Translations under genes and position numbers: made by a program
Shown: piece after piece, positions 52,001-59,689 of the stretch
Position numbering within the stretch: position 1 is the stretch's first letter
Layout of the letters: each line of letters opens with the position of its first letter
Notes under the pieces: model-generated
Database searches by the model: none
Told to the model about the DNA's origin: nothing
The model's input: the letters and a program-made list of their open reading frames with translations, nothing else
Source of the DNA: Agelaius tricolor
Lineage: Eukaryota > Chordata > Aves > Passeriformes > Icteridae
NCBI GenBank assembly: GCA_023055355.1
Contig: JALJCS010000020.1
Location: 7,423,001 to 7,487,000, forward strand
Reading direction: 5' to 3'
Length of the DNA: 64,000 nucleotides

Positions 52001-55000
52001 CTTTGTTTTTGTAGGTAAAACCAAAAATAGGTTAGTGTGTGATATTCATGACTACTTTCCATTTACCTGCATCTAAATGAGCCTGGCTTTTCCTCTAGAC
52101 TGAGAAGAGCCACTGACTGTCAGTGATGTGCTTTGAGACTGATAAGCTCTGTAGTGTTAAACTTGTAGGGTTTTTTCCTTTACCAAGGTAGATAAAGATG
52201 CTGTGTGGTGTCTTGAGAATTTGCACCTATTTAAATGCACCTATATGAATGCCTCCAGATCAAACAGTTTGGTACACTGCTATTAGTAACTGTGATTGAA
52301 TAAAATAGCAAGTTAGAGCCAAGAAAAAGCCAAGCATGTTCAGAAAGTAAAAGAACAGGTATATATTACCTTTTGAATTCTTGGAAAAATGAGATGCCAC
52401 CTGCCATGAATCAACTGTCCATATGTATTTTGCCTTAGGGAACGCTGAAACATTTGTTCTCACAATGGAAGAAAATCTCCTCATAGAGGATTGCCTGGCA
52501 GGAATAGCTGTGAGCTGGCAGGTGCTGCAGAATGGGCAGTGCTGATTGTTTATAGTCTCAGCATTAATTGCTGCCTTATGCTCTCAGGAGTTACTGGTAC
52601 AGCCCTGAGTACAAAACAAAATGCAAATTTACAGCATATGTACAGCATCAGGCAGATTCTCTGGGCCATGCTGTTCTCCAGGCTTTTTATCACCTTTAGA
52701 AGATGAGATCTGTCAAGTTTTCCTGATTCCAGCTCTTGAGTGCTTTATACTTCCAATATGACTATGACTTTAGTCTCTTTTCAGCTGACCTCTGAAATAG
52801 CACAACTTCATTTATCCAGTTTACTATCCTTAATTTCAGGGAACTGGAATAACAACATTTCATCTTTTCTCTTCAGGCTCTTTCAAATGCTGCATGTTTT
52901 TTGTCTTATGGGCATATTAGTATGAGAAGGCTGCTCTAGACTATATTTTCAGATTTTAACTTCATAGTGAACTGTTGTGTTCTGGAGGTTTTGTTCTTTT
53001 TTCACTCTGGAATGAACTTGTCCTTCCAGCCCAGTGTTCATCCCCTGCAGAGTACATCCATGCAGGACTGATGGTTCCAGAACATCCCCACCTCTCTGCC
53101 CCTCCTCTGTGGGCTCTTCTCACCAGTGTTTAGGCTGTCCTGGTGCCTGGTCCTTTCCTGTTAACCCACATGGGCTCTGCTTCAAGATCACAAAAAGAAA
53201 ATTGCTGATGCTGTCTCAGCTTCTTTCCTAATGCTGTCGGGGTCATCCTTCTTAACAGAGGAAATCACTTGGCTGTCAGTGGTTAGGGAGGCAGAAGGAT
53301 CTGTTCCCCATCAGCTATCAGTATAGAGCAGTCAGATCCCTGCTGTCTGGGGCAGTGGAACAGCTGGGTAGGGTGTGGATGTGCTGGGAGACAGAAGAAA
53401 ACCTGTATTACGAGTCACCGTGGGATGATCAGGTTTGTCAGGTGTCCCCACTGCAGGCAGGCTGCAGAGCAGCAGTGCCACTGTCACCGTGTGCCTGGGC
53501 TCTGTCCCCGAGCTGTCTGCAGAGGCAGCAGAATGGTGATCTCCAGCCTGTGCCAAATCCTCCAAAACTCTGTGTGTGCCTTAGTCAACCTGTAGGCACT
53601 CAGACAGGAGCACTTGGGAAGTGAGATTGTTCAGACCAGATAGACAGAGTTCAAATGCCACTATCCTCCATGCCCATCTTCAGCCATGACTTTTCCTCTC
53701 TCCTCCTTCTCTTTGATGGGTTTAGAGGTTTGATCTTTTGTAAGTTGAGAGCTGTGTGAGGGCACAGATGGACTGACTCTGGCAGGCATGTATTTGGTTC
53801 TGTAATTGGTGATGACATAAAAATGTTGCTGTAGAGTGAGGGGGAGATAAAGAAGCAACAGAGACAACAACAAGCAGGATGCTGAGAGAGAGAAGTAAAC
53901 AAGCCAATGATGGGATATTCCTCTATTGACCAAAGTAACTTTTGTCTATACAAAAGATTGTATTAAGTCAAAGTAAAGTACTTAATACCTTGGAGCAGCA
54001 AGATATGTATAGATCTTTATGCCACAGAAGCAATTAATTCTGATTGCCTCTTCAAATGAATCTGAAATATGGGAGAAGCAGATTTCTAACTGCAGATTTC
54101 TAACTTCCTTGCAGAGCTGTGGTTCTCAGGGCAATGAGGTATTTCTTCTGTAATGCAGCCTCTTTCAATTTCTCATTTTATTTGATCAAATCATGAACTT
54201 CCTATCTCTGCTGCTGCTTATCTTGACAGAGGCATAGAACAGTGTGTGGATTTTGGACACGTGACCTGTGGGTGCCAGTCTCTGTACAGGCGAGGGGTCC
54301 ACAGGACAAAAAATGCAAAATGTGTTGGAGTTCAGATGCAAAGGGCAAAGTTCTTGAGTGTTCTTTGTTGTCAGATTACTGCCAGTGCAAAAATGGGATT
54401 TTCCTCTTGCTGATGTGTCTTGGCTAAGTATGGGAGTTTTAAATTTTTCATATTATTAAATAACTGGTTTGGTTTTTATTTTTTATTATTATAGTTTACT
54501 AATGACCTTGCTCCCTGGGAAGTATCACAGCTGCCATCAGCTTCACTTAGTGGCTGTTGCTTTCTGGGGTAGTTCAAAGGTTTCCATTGTGTCTTGGCAA
54601 TTCCTTTTGGAAGCATTTGTCGATCATCCATGATGATGGCACTACAAAAATGCAAAGTGATCCATTACATCCTTGTGAGTACAGTTACCATGAGATTGTA
54701 AAAAGCTACCACCCAGATGCTGCAAGTTTAATTTTCTGTTTTTCCATCACTGAATACATACTTCTGTGAAGTATTTTGTCCTAACTAGATGATGAATCTG
54801 TAGATTAGGACATAGCCTACTAGCAATGTTCATGCCTGTCATTTGAAGGAGAGTTATCGGTCGTGCATTCCCCACAAGCGCTGGCTGGGTAGCTGGGTGC
54901 AGCTGGTTTTTTTCTTTTTTTGTTCAAAAGGAATAGCTAAGAATGTCAGGCATCTTGATTGTCAACAAGTAATTGTAAATTAAGTGCTGTGTAGCAAATC

Positions 55001-58000
55001 ATGCTTTATGATCTGTGAACTACATGTATAACTCCAGAATTCTTTAGTTATTTTTGGTCAGCATGGTTAAATCATCTTTTACTGCCCTTGATGTCAAAAA
55101 CACATCCTGCTTCAGGTGCTTGTTTGCTGGTCTGTGTGCACTTGGGTTTGAGGCACACAGAACATTGCAGCTTTTCTCAGTTAAACCTGGCTCTGTGTGC
55201 AGTTGTCATGTGGGCAAACAGTGCCATGAGAAGCCCACAAATACATCTGACTCACCCATCCTTAATGGCCTGTTACAGGCAAGTAACAAACTGAGAGAGA
55301 GGCATTTTGATAGTTTATGTAAAACTTCTTGTGGTATTCTAAAAACACAGTTTGTCAAGACAAGAAAACATTAATGATCCCTCAATTACACAGGGGAAAA
55401 CAAAAGCCTACAGGGAGGTATAAATTTGGGTGTTGTTTACTCCAGATTACAATGCTGTCAAAGCAGAGGAAGCAAAGATCTATTTGTCACTGATAATGAG
55501 GAAATTTGATGCATCACGAAAATAAATTAAGTTTTGCATTGTCTGACAATGATTCAAAGCAAAGGTTCTGCAATAATTACAGCTATTTCTTTATAAAACC
55601 CTCTCACAGTTTTCTTCCTTGTGTTGATCATGCTTTCATGCTGTTCCTTAGTTGTCAGGAGAAAAGGCACCAACAGGTGCTGTTTCGTAATGAAAGACAG
55701 CCCAAGCACAGCAGGGATTGCATTGAGATTTCTTCCAACTCGACAGGCCCTTTTTCTCAGTGCTCTGACGGGGACTCTTCCAAATTATTGTCATGTCCTG
55801 CTAGTAGTCAGGCTCAGGAAAAGTGGTAACAGGCTGCAGAGCATTCAGAGAATGAACACAGCCAATTAATCAGGCTGCTAAGCAAGGAATGCAGGATTTG
55901 GGCTGAATTTGGAGCTCATTAGCCACAGGGCATGAGATGACAACTTGCTGCTTTCCTTGGGCACACTAAAAAGTGCAGCAGGCTGGGATGAAAATAGTGC
56001 TGCTTGCTAATGAGTGCCAGCATCTGGCAGTGCTATAAAAAGAAGGCTTCTCTGTTTGTTTTTAGCTGGTAAAAATGAAATTTCAGAGCTGGAGCACATG
56101 AGAAGCAGGCTGCCGGCATCTTTGGGTTGTGGTGGTTTGTTTTCCTATTCCTTTGCTGAAGAATTCTGCTTGCATCAGCTCTGGTTCTGCTCTTGTTTTT
56201 GCTTCATGCCTGACTGTTGTGTTTTCCCCTCAGATGGATATTCCACCATCGACCACCGAGACAAGGAGCGCAAGTACAAGACCAGCGATAACACAGGAGA
56301 CGCTTCCGAGAAGGAACCTTTAAAAGTGAGCTCCCCTTCCTGCTGAGGGTACTTAGTGCCTTGGGAAGAAAGGAATCCAGTGGCCTCACCAGGGGGCTCT
56401 ATAAAAGGCCTTCTTTTATTTCACATAAAGGCATTATTTTGTAATTTAGCACTTGGCTAACTAGAAATCAAAACAAACTGTTGCTTTCCAGTGCAGCAGC
56501 AAGTGCAGGTACTTGCTCCTGTACTCTTGTCAATGGATGAGGTTGTAAAGATAGGAAGTCTTTGTTCTGTTACCCTTGTCCAGGCAGCATTCCCTGGCCC
56601 TGAACTGTGTAACTGTGCTCAGACTTTGTTCTGACAAGTCTCTTCAGGTTGTCATGCTGCTTTATTGTCTTCATCACGAGAAACAGGTGTGATCTTGTGT
56701 GTCCATGTCCAGCAGTGTGGTGAATAGGCCTCATTTCTGCAGCACTCATTCACAGCCCTGATGGTGGACCATGGCCATGGGCCAGGGAGATGGAGAGCAA
56801 AGAAGAGACATGCACAGTTATGTGTGTGTCTTCTAAATACAAATTTACACTACTTTCTAAATGAAAATAATTCTTACTTTACAGGACTTTTTGTACTATG
56901 GGCTGTGTGCAAGTGTGGCTCAAAGGCTCTGTGTAATTTCTGTTGCACTTCTGTACCTTTTCAGAGTAAAAAGTCTGTGAATGTAAAAATGCTGTGGCCA
57001 CCAGTTCTCCCTGGCCTTGGGTTTTCCCCTGGGGGAGTAATTCCAGGAAGGAAAATGAGGATTCACTGAAATAAGAGTCAGTGGTAGGAGACACTATTGC
57101 TAGTCTGCAGAAGGCTGTCCTTAATAACCTTCAGCACATTGTTGATAATACCAGAAAATCCAGGTGATCTATGTTGATGGGAAACAGTTAAACTTCAGTC
57201 AGCTGAAAAACAAACCCACCATCATTGAACAGGGAAATAAAAAAAAACGAGATTTGGAGAAAAATAATTCCATAGATGGTAAACTAGGAAAACTGCACCA
57301 ACTTGTCTGTTGTAACTTGCCTAGTCAGGCATTTCCTGCTGTGTTCTGCCTTTCCAAGAAGGTACACCCTGGAGAGTGGCTTCAACCTGCCTGGACTTTT
57401 TTTAAGCTGATTACTGAAGTCCTACAATGTGTCCCTCTCCTCCAGTTGGCAAGAGATGGTCCTGCTTGAGCCAGTATCAGTCAAACAAACTTCCTAGTTC
57501 CCTCATCACAGTTCTAGTACGTTTTTGCAAGGATGCAGCAGGAATGGATGCAGTAAGTTACATAAGAATGTTGATCAATAGGAACTTGGCAAAAATGCCT
57601 TTTTAAGGAAAACAGGGTAAGGTAAGAAAATTAACAAGTACTTGTTATTTTTTCTACTCAAAATTCATTTAAGTGGTCCGTTGCAACCCTCAAAATCACA
57701 TCAAGCAACCCTAACTCCAGTGTATGACCAAAGTGAAGCACAACCAGAGTTCAGCAAGTGGCTGCTTTGCTTTTATGATAAAGAGAGAAAAAACATTTCA
57801 CCTCAACAGTGTGTGACCCATAGCCTGTGCTGCCTCTTGGTTCTGAGCACCTGGGGGTAGCCTAAATCCAGGTTATTGTGCACAGCAATGGTGGGCACAG
57901 CCCTGCCCTCACCTGGGCACAGCTGAGCAGCTGCTGCTCTTCCTCTCTGTGCTGCCAAACAGAAATGTGGCCATGGGGGTCATGGCTCGTGAGCTGTGTG

Positions 58001-58302
58001 CAAGCTCAAGGGAGGCTGGGAATCCAGGGAAGTGTGGCCTTTTGGCTGTTGCAGATGCTTTTGTCAGTATTGTGCCTTTGCTGATCTTGTTTCTTTCTAT
58101 ACCACTAATTTTCCCTTGTGCTACTTTAAGCTGACCTGTTTGGTGGTTTTGTTTGATTAATCCGCTCTGTTTTGCTTTAACTCCTCACCCTGTGCTGCAG
58201 AATGACACAAATAGGAAAAACATTAACAGGAGTAACAGGGCTTCGGTGAATCTGGTGGATGCCCGTGACATTAAACCCCAGCCTGTTGACTCCTGGGTCT
58301 AA
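890..58302 (+). CDS. ARVCF: ARVCF, armadillo-repeat p120-catenin family protein (3' part, 13 spliced coding exons)
   Basis: The span contains the exons 890-1073, 13698-13815, 15070-15241, 17529-17546, 21991-22062, 45816-45943, 46869-47019, 48375-48567, 49731-49842, 50428-50518, 51581-51634, 56234-56325 and 58201-58302. They join in phase to 495 codons plus TAA, counting the split first glycine as residue 1; without the microexon the count is 489. All introns are GT-AG. Recognisable landmarks are GTLWNLSS at the start, [19 protein letters not shown], the ENCVC...[10 protein letters not shown] block, a lysine-rich loop, [42 protein letters not shown] and the C-terminal PDZ ligand DSWV. ARVCF fits better than CTNND1, CTNND2 or PKP4 because of the loop, the [13 protein letters not shown] stretch and the KPQPVDSWV end. 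Family knowledge: these proteins bind the juxtamembrane tail of classical cadherins and steady adherens junctions. They also affect Rho-family GTPases and can enter the nucleus. Human ARVCF lies in the 22q11.2 deletion region. Confidence 0.95.
1074..13697 (+). other. ARVCF: ARVCF intron (12.6 kb, phase 2)
   Basis: The intron runs from a gtaagg donor to a ctcctgtcag acceptor. It holds many short chance ORFs on both strands but none with a recognisable domain or paired splice sites. A 16-nt T run lies at 12964-12979 and a 14-bp direct duplication of a tcatcctttcc unit at about 13200-13229. No RNA gene was seen. Confidence 0.85.
12964..12979 (+). repeat. T16 homopolymer
   Basis: An uninterrupted run of T within an intron. 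No flanking target-site duplication was seen, so it is not clearly a retroposed tail. Confidence 0.9.
13698..13815 (+). CDS. ARVCF: ARVCF coding exon b (armadillo repeat)
   Basis: The exon is 118 nt. It completes the split arginine 62 and encodes residues 63-101, ending in phase 0. The product [15 protein letters not shown] then [16 protein letters not shown] is the family block that follows NTSGCLR. The p120 paralogue has a closely similar sequence at the same place, including the invariant [14 protein letters not shown]. The acceptor is ctcctgtcag and the donor is gtgaat at 13816. Confidence 0.95.
13816..15069 (+). other. ARVCF: ARVCF intron (1.25 kb, phase 0)
   Basis: A GT-AG intron with the acceptor ctttttaacag. 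It contains a 13-nt T run at 14271-14283. Nothing else recognisable was seen. Confidence 0.85.
15070..15241 (+). CDS. ARVCF: ARVCF coding exon c (armadillo repeat plus lysine-rich loop)
   Basis: The exon is 172 nt and encodes residues 102-158 plus the first base of 159. [20 protein letters not shown] is an armadillo repeat shared by the whole family. It is followed by a flexible loop rich in glycine and threonine, then KKKKDD at residues 143-148 and CFGGKKAK at 151-158. In p120-catenin the matching loop is an unstructured lysine-rich insertion, placed between repeats 5 and 6 in the nine-repeat numbering and used for nuclear import and Rho effects. The donor is gtatgt at 15242, a phase 1 junction. 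Confidence 0.95.
15948..16020 (+). repeat. Imperfect tandem duplication, two units
   Basis: Two adjacent copies can be read. Each contains ttagagaaat, a one-base variant (tac/gac), tattc and then gaattc. The second copy is shorter and has lost several bases. It lies inside an intron with no link to a splice site. It is probably a local replication duplication. Confidence 0.6.
17508..17513 (+). promoter_or_regulatory. Candidate splicing enhancer (double UGC) before microexon
   Basis: Two consecutive TGC triplets lie 16-21 bases upstream of the microexon, within an otherwise pyrimidine-rich tract. UGC motifs placed just before the acceptor are the known recognition feature of SRRM4 (nSR100), which promotes inclusion of neuronal microexons. 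That SRRM4 acts here is an inference from motif and position only. Confidence 0.4.
17529..17546 (+). CDS. ARVCF: ARVCF 18-nt microexon, six-residue insertion (EEWFNQ)
   Basis: The microexon is 18 nt, with a phase 1 junction on both sides, so inclusion or skipping keeps the frame. With the split codons it adds EEWFNQ (residues 159-164) after KKAK and before GKKNG. The borders are ttag at 17525-17528 and a strong gtgagt donor at 17547. The family match is direct: p120-catenin has an alternatively spliced exon C encoding DEWFSR at the same position. Skipping joins KKAK to GKK and restores a continuous basic cluster. The weak TAG acceptor with a purine-rich last stretch suggests regulated use. 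It was too short to show as an open reading frame and was found by reading the splice junctions. Confidence 0.9.
17547..21990 (+). other. ARVCF: ARVCF intron (4.4 kb, phase 1)
   Basis: The intron runs from gtgagt to a good acceptor at 21988-21990 preceded by a long pyrimidine tract. It contains several moderately long chance ORFs on both strands, the longest a 176-codon antisense one at 19546-20076. None has a recognisable domain. A short ccaa run lies near 18280. Confidence 0.85.
21991..22062 (+). CDS. ARVCF: ARVCF coding exon d (end of basic loop)
   Basis: The exon is 72 nt and phase 1 on both sides. It encodes residues 165-188 plus one base. The product [20 protein letters not shown] followed by EAAK is the end of the loop and the entry into the next armadillo repeat. 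LDLPKR matches the VDFPKR of p120. The donor is gtaatg at 22063. Because it is symmetric, skipping would stay in frame but would remove the start of a repeat. Confidence 0.94.
25386..25397 (+). repeat. G12 homopolymer run
   Basis: An uninterrupted run of twelve G lies in the large intron. It is length-unstable in principle and hard to sequence accurately. Confidence 0.9.
29060..29150 (+). mobile_element. MIR-like ancient SINE relic
   Basis: The stretch contains tggccttgggcaagtta, close to the conserved MIR core in which a 'tgtgaccttgggcaagt' block follows a 'gctctgccacttact' region. It also has ggggttgttgtgaa, resembling the later MIR part. The middle is shortened and the ends are lost. MIR elements are old enough to be shared by amniotes. 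Identification is by eye only. Confidence 0.5.
29191..29243 (+). repeat. Imperfect ~31-bp direct duplication
   Basis: A unit containing tcactaaaataat occurs twice in succession, with the sequence between them also partly repeated. It lies just downstream of the MIR-like relic. No function is suggested. Confidence 0.5.
30363..30530 (+). other. Unidentified 55-codon ORF, coding-like but unsupported
   Basis: An ATG ORF of 55 codons ends in TAA, with an in-frame TGA three codons upstream of the ATG. The product has a heptad-like, charged helical C-terminal half ([10 protein letters not shown], then [10 protein letters not shown]), which looks more protein-like than most random ORFs here. I do not recognise the family. 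It lies in an intron about 200 bp upstream of a CR1 tail. It could be a relic of a retrocopied exon, a small peptide, or chance. No promoter or splice sites clearly belong to it. Confidence 0.25.
30735..30932 (+). mobile_element. CR1 LINE 3' fragment (degraded, sense orientation)
   Basis: The sequence includes ggatttcaagacctgactgg, then ttgagcctgctttgagcagg, agttgacctccc and ccctttcagcctagttgttc, and ends in ttctgtgtgactct. This order matches the avian and reptilian CR1 3' end: 'ttcaagaccaggctggac', 'tgagcaacctggt', 'gatgacctcc...tcccttccaacct', then an attctgtg-type terminal repeat. The 5' part is missing, as in most CR1 copies, and divergence is high. It supports a sauropsid host. Confidence 0.7.
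35866..35945 (+). other. Short CpG-rich patch in large intron
   Basis: About eight CpG dinucleotides fall in roughly 80 bases (gccgccgctcc to gtgccgcttcc), in a GC-rich stretch of about 350 bases. ORFs are open on both strands here mainly because GC-rich sequence is poor in stop codons. No splice donor or conserved peptide is seen. It may be an enhancer-like or repeat-derived element. Confidence 0.4.
40915..41110 (+). promoter_or_regulatory. CpG-dense patch, candidate internal promoter or enhancer
   Basis: About 14-15 CpGs occur within about 200 bases, against nearly CpG-free flanks. The patch lies about 5 kb upstream of exon e and in sense orientation carries a plausible donor (agagtgagtat, GT at 41160-41161). 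CpG clustering of this kind marks vertebrate promoters. An alternative first exon making a shortened ARVCF is possible but not shown; no TATA box or initiator stands out. Confidence 0.35.
41191..41231 (+). repeat. CA/C-rich microsatellite
   Basis: Interrupted (CA)n with a C7 run and a trailing ccccgcccccgg. It lies just downstream of the CpG-dense patch. Confidence 0.9.
42296..42330. repeat. Perfect 15-bp inverted repeat with 5-nt loop
   Basis: The left arm 42296-42310 (tagtgatagagaata) and right arm 42316-42330 are exact reverse complements around the loop tcatg. The pairing can continue with tcat/atga beyond a 2-nt bulge. As RNA it would form a stable small hairpin, shorter than a normal microRNA precursor. 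It could also be the tip of a small inverted-repeat element. Confidence 0.85.
45816..45943 (+). CDS. ARVCF: ARVCF coding exon e (armadillo repeat)
   Basis: The exon is 128 nt and encodes residues 189-231, ending in phase 0. The product [20 protein letters not shown] and then [17 protein letters not shown] is a classic armadillo repeat with the family's [10 protein letters not shown] helix. The acceptor is ccccacctgcag and the donor is gtgagt at 45944. It opens the tight cluster of six exons that follows the large intron. Confidence 0.96.
45944..46868 (+). other. ARVCF: ARVCF intron (0.9 kb, phase 0)
   Basis: A GT-AG intron, gtgagt to cccaaccag. No repeats, RNA genes or further exons were seen. 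Confidence 0.88.
46869..47019 (+). CDS. ARVCF: ARVCF coding exon f (armadillo repeat)
   Basis: The exon is 151 nt and encodes residues 232-281 plus one base. The product [20 protein letters not shown], then [20 protein letters not shown] and DRRNKDLIG, gives two helices of a repeat plus the next turn. [17 protein letters not shown] is the stretch that most clearly separates ARVCF from p120, which reads RSALRQEKALSAIADLL. The acceptor is cccaaccag and the donor is gtatct at 47020. The first half is CpG-rich. Confidence 0.96.
47020..48374 (+). other. ARVCF: ARVCF intron (1.35 kb, phase 1)
   Basis: An intron from gtatct to cttatctag. The donor departs from consensus at +4/+5. Nothing else is recognisable. 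Confidence 0.87.
48375..48567 (+). CDS. ARVCF: ARVCF coding exon g (last armadillo repeats)
   Basis: The exon is 193 nt and encodes residues 282-345 plus two bases of 346. The product [20 protein letters not shown], then [20 protein letters not shown] and [12 protein letters not shown], fits the family block. p120 carries similar ELIGKHAIPNLVKNLPGGQQ and SEDTVISILNTINEVIAEN. The acceptor is ccttatctag and the donor is gtaagt at 48568, the best consensus donor in the window. Confidence 0.95.
48568..49730 (+). other. ARVCF: ARVCF intron (1.16 kb, phase 2)
   Basis: An AT-rich intron from gtaagt to cttgcaaatcag. No additional feature was found. Confidence 0.87.
49731..49842 (+). CDS. ARVCF: ARVCF coding exon h (end of armadillo domain)
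   Basis: The exon is 112 nt. It completes serine 346 and encodes residues 347-383, ending in phase 0. The product [20 protein letters not shown], then [17 protein letters not shown], matches the final helix of the armadillo domain. p120 has VLQTIWGYKELRKPLEKEGWKKSDFQ here. The donor is gtaaag at 49843. Confidence 0.95.
49843..50427 (+). other. ARVCF: ARVCF intron (0.58 kb, phase 0)
   Basis: The shortest intron in the window, gtaaag to tttctcttgtag. Nothing further was seen. Confidence 0.88.
50428..50518 (+). CDS. ARVCF: ARVCF coding exon i (start of C-terminal tail)
   Basis: The exon is 91 nt and encodes residues 384-413 plus one base. It opens with a serine-, alanine- and glycine-rich linker and reaches [22 protein letters not shown] followed by V or I and D is a signature of the tail just after the armadillo domain across the p120 family. 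The acceptor is tttctcttgtag and the donor is gtcagt at 50519. Confidence 0.95.
50519..51580 (+). other. ARVCF: ARVCF intron (1.06 kb, phase 1)
   Basis: A GT-AG intron, gtcagt to tgttttctag. No other feature is apparent. Confidence 0.87.
51581..51634 (+). CDS. ARVCF: ARVCF coding exon j (54-nt symmetric tail exon)
   Basis: The exon is 54 nt, phase 1 on both sides, and encodes residues 414-431 plus one base. The product [18 protein letters not shown] matches the SRD-IPMD-LGP stretch of ARVCF tails. Its symmetry means a skipped form would stay in frame and lose 18 residues. The acceptor is tgttttctag and the donor is gtaaat at 51635. Confidence 0.93.
51635..56233 (+). other. ARVCF: ARVCF intron (4.6 kb, phase 1)
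   Basis: A GT-AG intron, gtaaat to ttcccctcag. It contains a 14-bp tandem repeat of gcagatttctaact near 54078-54105 and several chance ORFs on both strands. I see no extra coding exon. Confidence 0.85.
56234..56325 (+). CDS. ARVCF: ARVCF coding exon k (C-terminal tail)
   Basis: The exon is 92 nt and encodes residues 432-462, ending in phase 0. The product begins [20 protein letters not shown] and ends [14 protein letters not shown] and EKEPLK are recognisable ARVCF tail motifs; p120 has a related DMEPLK. The region is hydrophilic and probably disordered. The acceptor is ttcccctcag and the donor is gtgagc at 56326. Confidence 0.94.
56326..58200 (+). other. ARVCF: ARVCF intron (1.9 kb, phase 0)
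   Basis: A GT-AG intron, gtgagc to ccctgtgctgcag. It contains a 101-codon chance ORF at 57164-57469 without known similarity. No other feature was found. Confidence 0.86.
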
Positions 58303-58314
58303 TTTGCATGCATG
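58201..58314 (+). CDS. ARVCF: ARVCF last coding exon l with stop and PDZ ligand
   Basis: The coding part runs 58201-58302 and encodes residues 463-495 plus TAA. It begins [20 protein letters not shown] and ends [15 protein letters not shown] is the family C-terminal PDZ ligand; in ARVCF it is known to bind PDZ proteins such as Erbin and ZO-1. The exon probably ends at 58314, where atg|gtaggt forms a plausible donor 12 nt after the stop. That distance is too short to trigger nonsense-mediated decay. If the donor is not used, the 3' UTR continues directly into 58315 onward. Confidence 0.93.
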
Positions 58315-59689
58315 GTAGGTCCTTTTAATGGTAATTGGGGCTAGTGAATAACTTTCTCTTGTGCATGATCTGTATAGCTGTGGGATCTCTTCAAATCTAA
58401 CTGCTAACTTACAGATAGATGAAAGTGCATTTGGAAGAAAAAAAAAGTGGTCTTTATACTATTCAGTGTATCTTTAATGAAATGCAATCAAACACCACTG
58501 TTTGATTAAAAATAACCTGTCAAATAACCAGGCAGAAAATTAATATTGTGAATGATTAGTTGTCAGCTGAAATGTGAAATATTTCTGCTGTTAGGCCATG
58601 GGAATGAATTTGAGTAGTGTGTTCCTGCTTCCAACCATTTTTCTCCCTCAATGCTCATTATAAGGATTAGCCTGAGACTTAAGAAAAAACATATCCTTGA
58701 CTATTTTTGGCTGTCCCCTAAGGTTCCCACGAATTACAGCAGGAAAGCTGCTGACTGTAACACAAGTTACTTTGCAAGGAGATGATCTTGGTTACACAAT
58801 AAATAGTGACCCACAACTCCCACTTTCCATTTTCTTTTTTTTTTTTTTATTGTGTGTCACTAAAGAAAGATGCCTTTTTGTTGTGTTCTAGTTGTGTGCC
58901 TTTGCCATGTGCCAAGTTCCTCAGTAATGTTACCAGCCTTTCTTCGCTCCTGCCACTGCTAATCTGTGTCCTGCTGTCTTGCTCGAGTCACCCTGGTGAT
59001 ACCTTCTGGCACTTTGTCAGAGGATGCTGTGTTTGGAACAGCAGGTGTTGTGCCCCTGGCTATGACTAAAGGAAAATTTCAGTGACTGTCACGAAGGCAC
59101 TGAGCAACTTTCCCAGCAGAATGAGCAAGAGACTTTAAAGGCCCAAATTCCAAACCATGAGCTGTCATTCACCCACATAATTCTATGTGGAAATCCCTTT
59201 CGTTAGTGGGAGAGAAAGCTCCTGTATGTTTTTGGGTGGTGGTGCTGGATATTTTTTTCCCTCCTTCCTTTCAGTCTAATAGAAATGCAAGGTGTTAGCA
59301 GATGGTTTCTGTTTCTGGTTGGAAGCACCTGCCCAGAGAAGGCTTTCAGCATTTTGAGGTGCTGTCACAGAGCAGGTCTTGGCACCACTGGCCTCCCACG
59401 GCTGCTCAGCACTGCGTGATCAGCCATGGTGGCTCAGGCACGGGGTAGCATCAATGTGCCTGTGGTGCCTGCTTCATTCCTGCACTCTGCTCTGAGCAGT
59501 GAAGCCCTACAGGTGGGGTAGTGAATTCAGAAAATTAGGTCTATGCTTGTTTTTCCCAGACATGCCCATCAAGGAGCCCATGTGTTGGCATAGGTTGGCA
59601 TTTCCAGTCACTGTCTTACCACAAGGGGATGGAGATCACCAAGGCCATGCTAATGACTGGTATTAATCAGTTCTGACTTTATTTTGCAG
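58315..59689 (+). other. ARVCF: Probable 3' UTR intron of ARVCF (1.4 kb)
   Basis: It runs from gtaggt to ctttattttgcag. Inside lies a polyadenylation signal at 58798-58803 followed by a T-rich and GT-rich stretch, so this region may act as a retained alternative 3' UTR. The splice is inferred from site quality and the stop position. Confidence 0.55.
58798..58803 (+). promoter_or_regulatory. Proximal polyadenylation signal AATAAA
   Basis: An exact AATAAA lies about 500 nt after the stop. It is followed at 58835-58848 by a T run and at about 58849-58858 by a GT-rich stretch, the usual downstream element layout. It would give a short 3' UTR form if the last intron is not removed. Confidence 0.5.

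Noticed and set aside
57164..57469. 101-codon ORF in the penultimate coding intron
   Set aside because: No homology recognised, no acceptor or donor joining it to ARVCF in frame, and the constitutive junction 56325-58201 already gives the expected protein.
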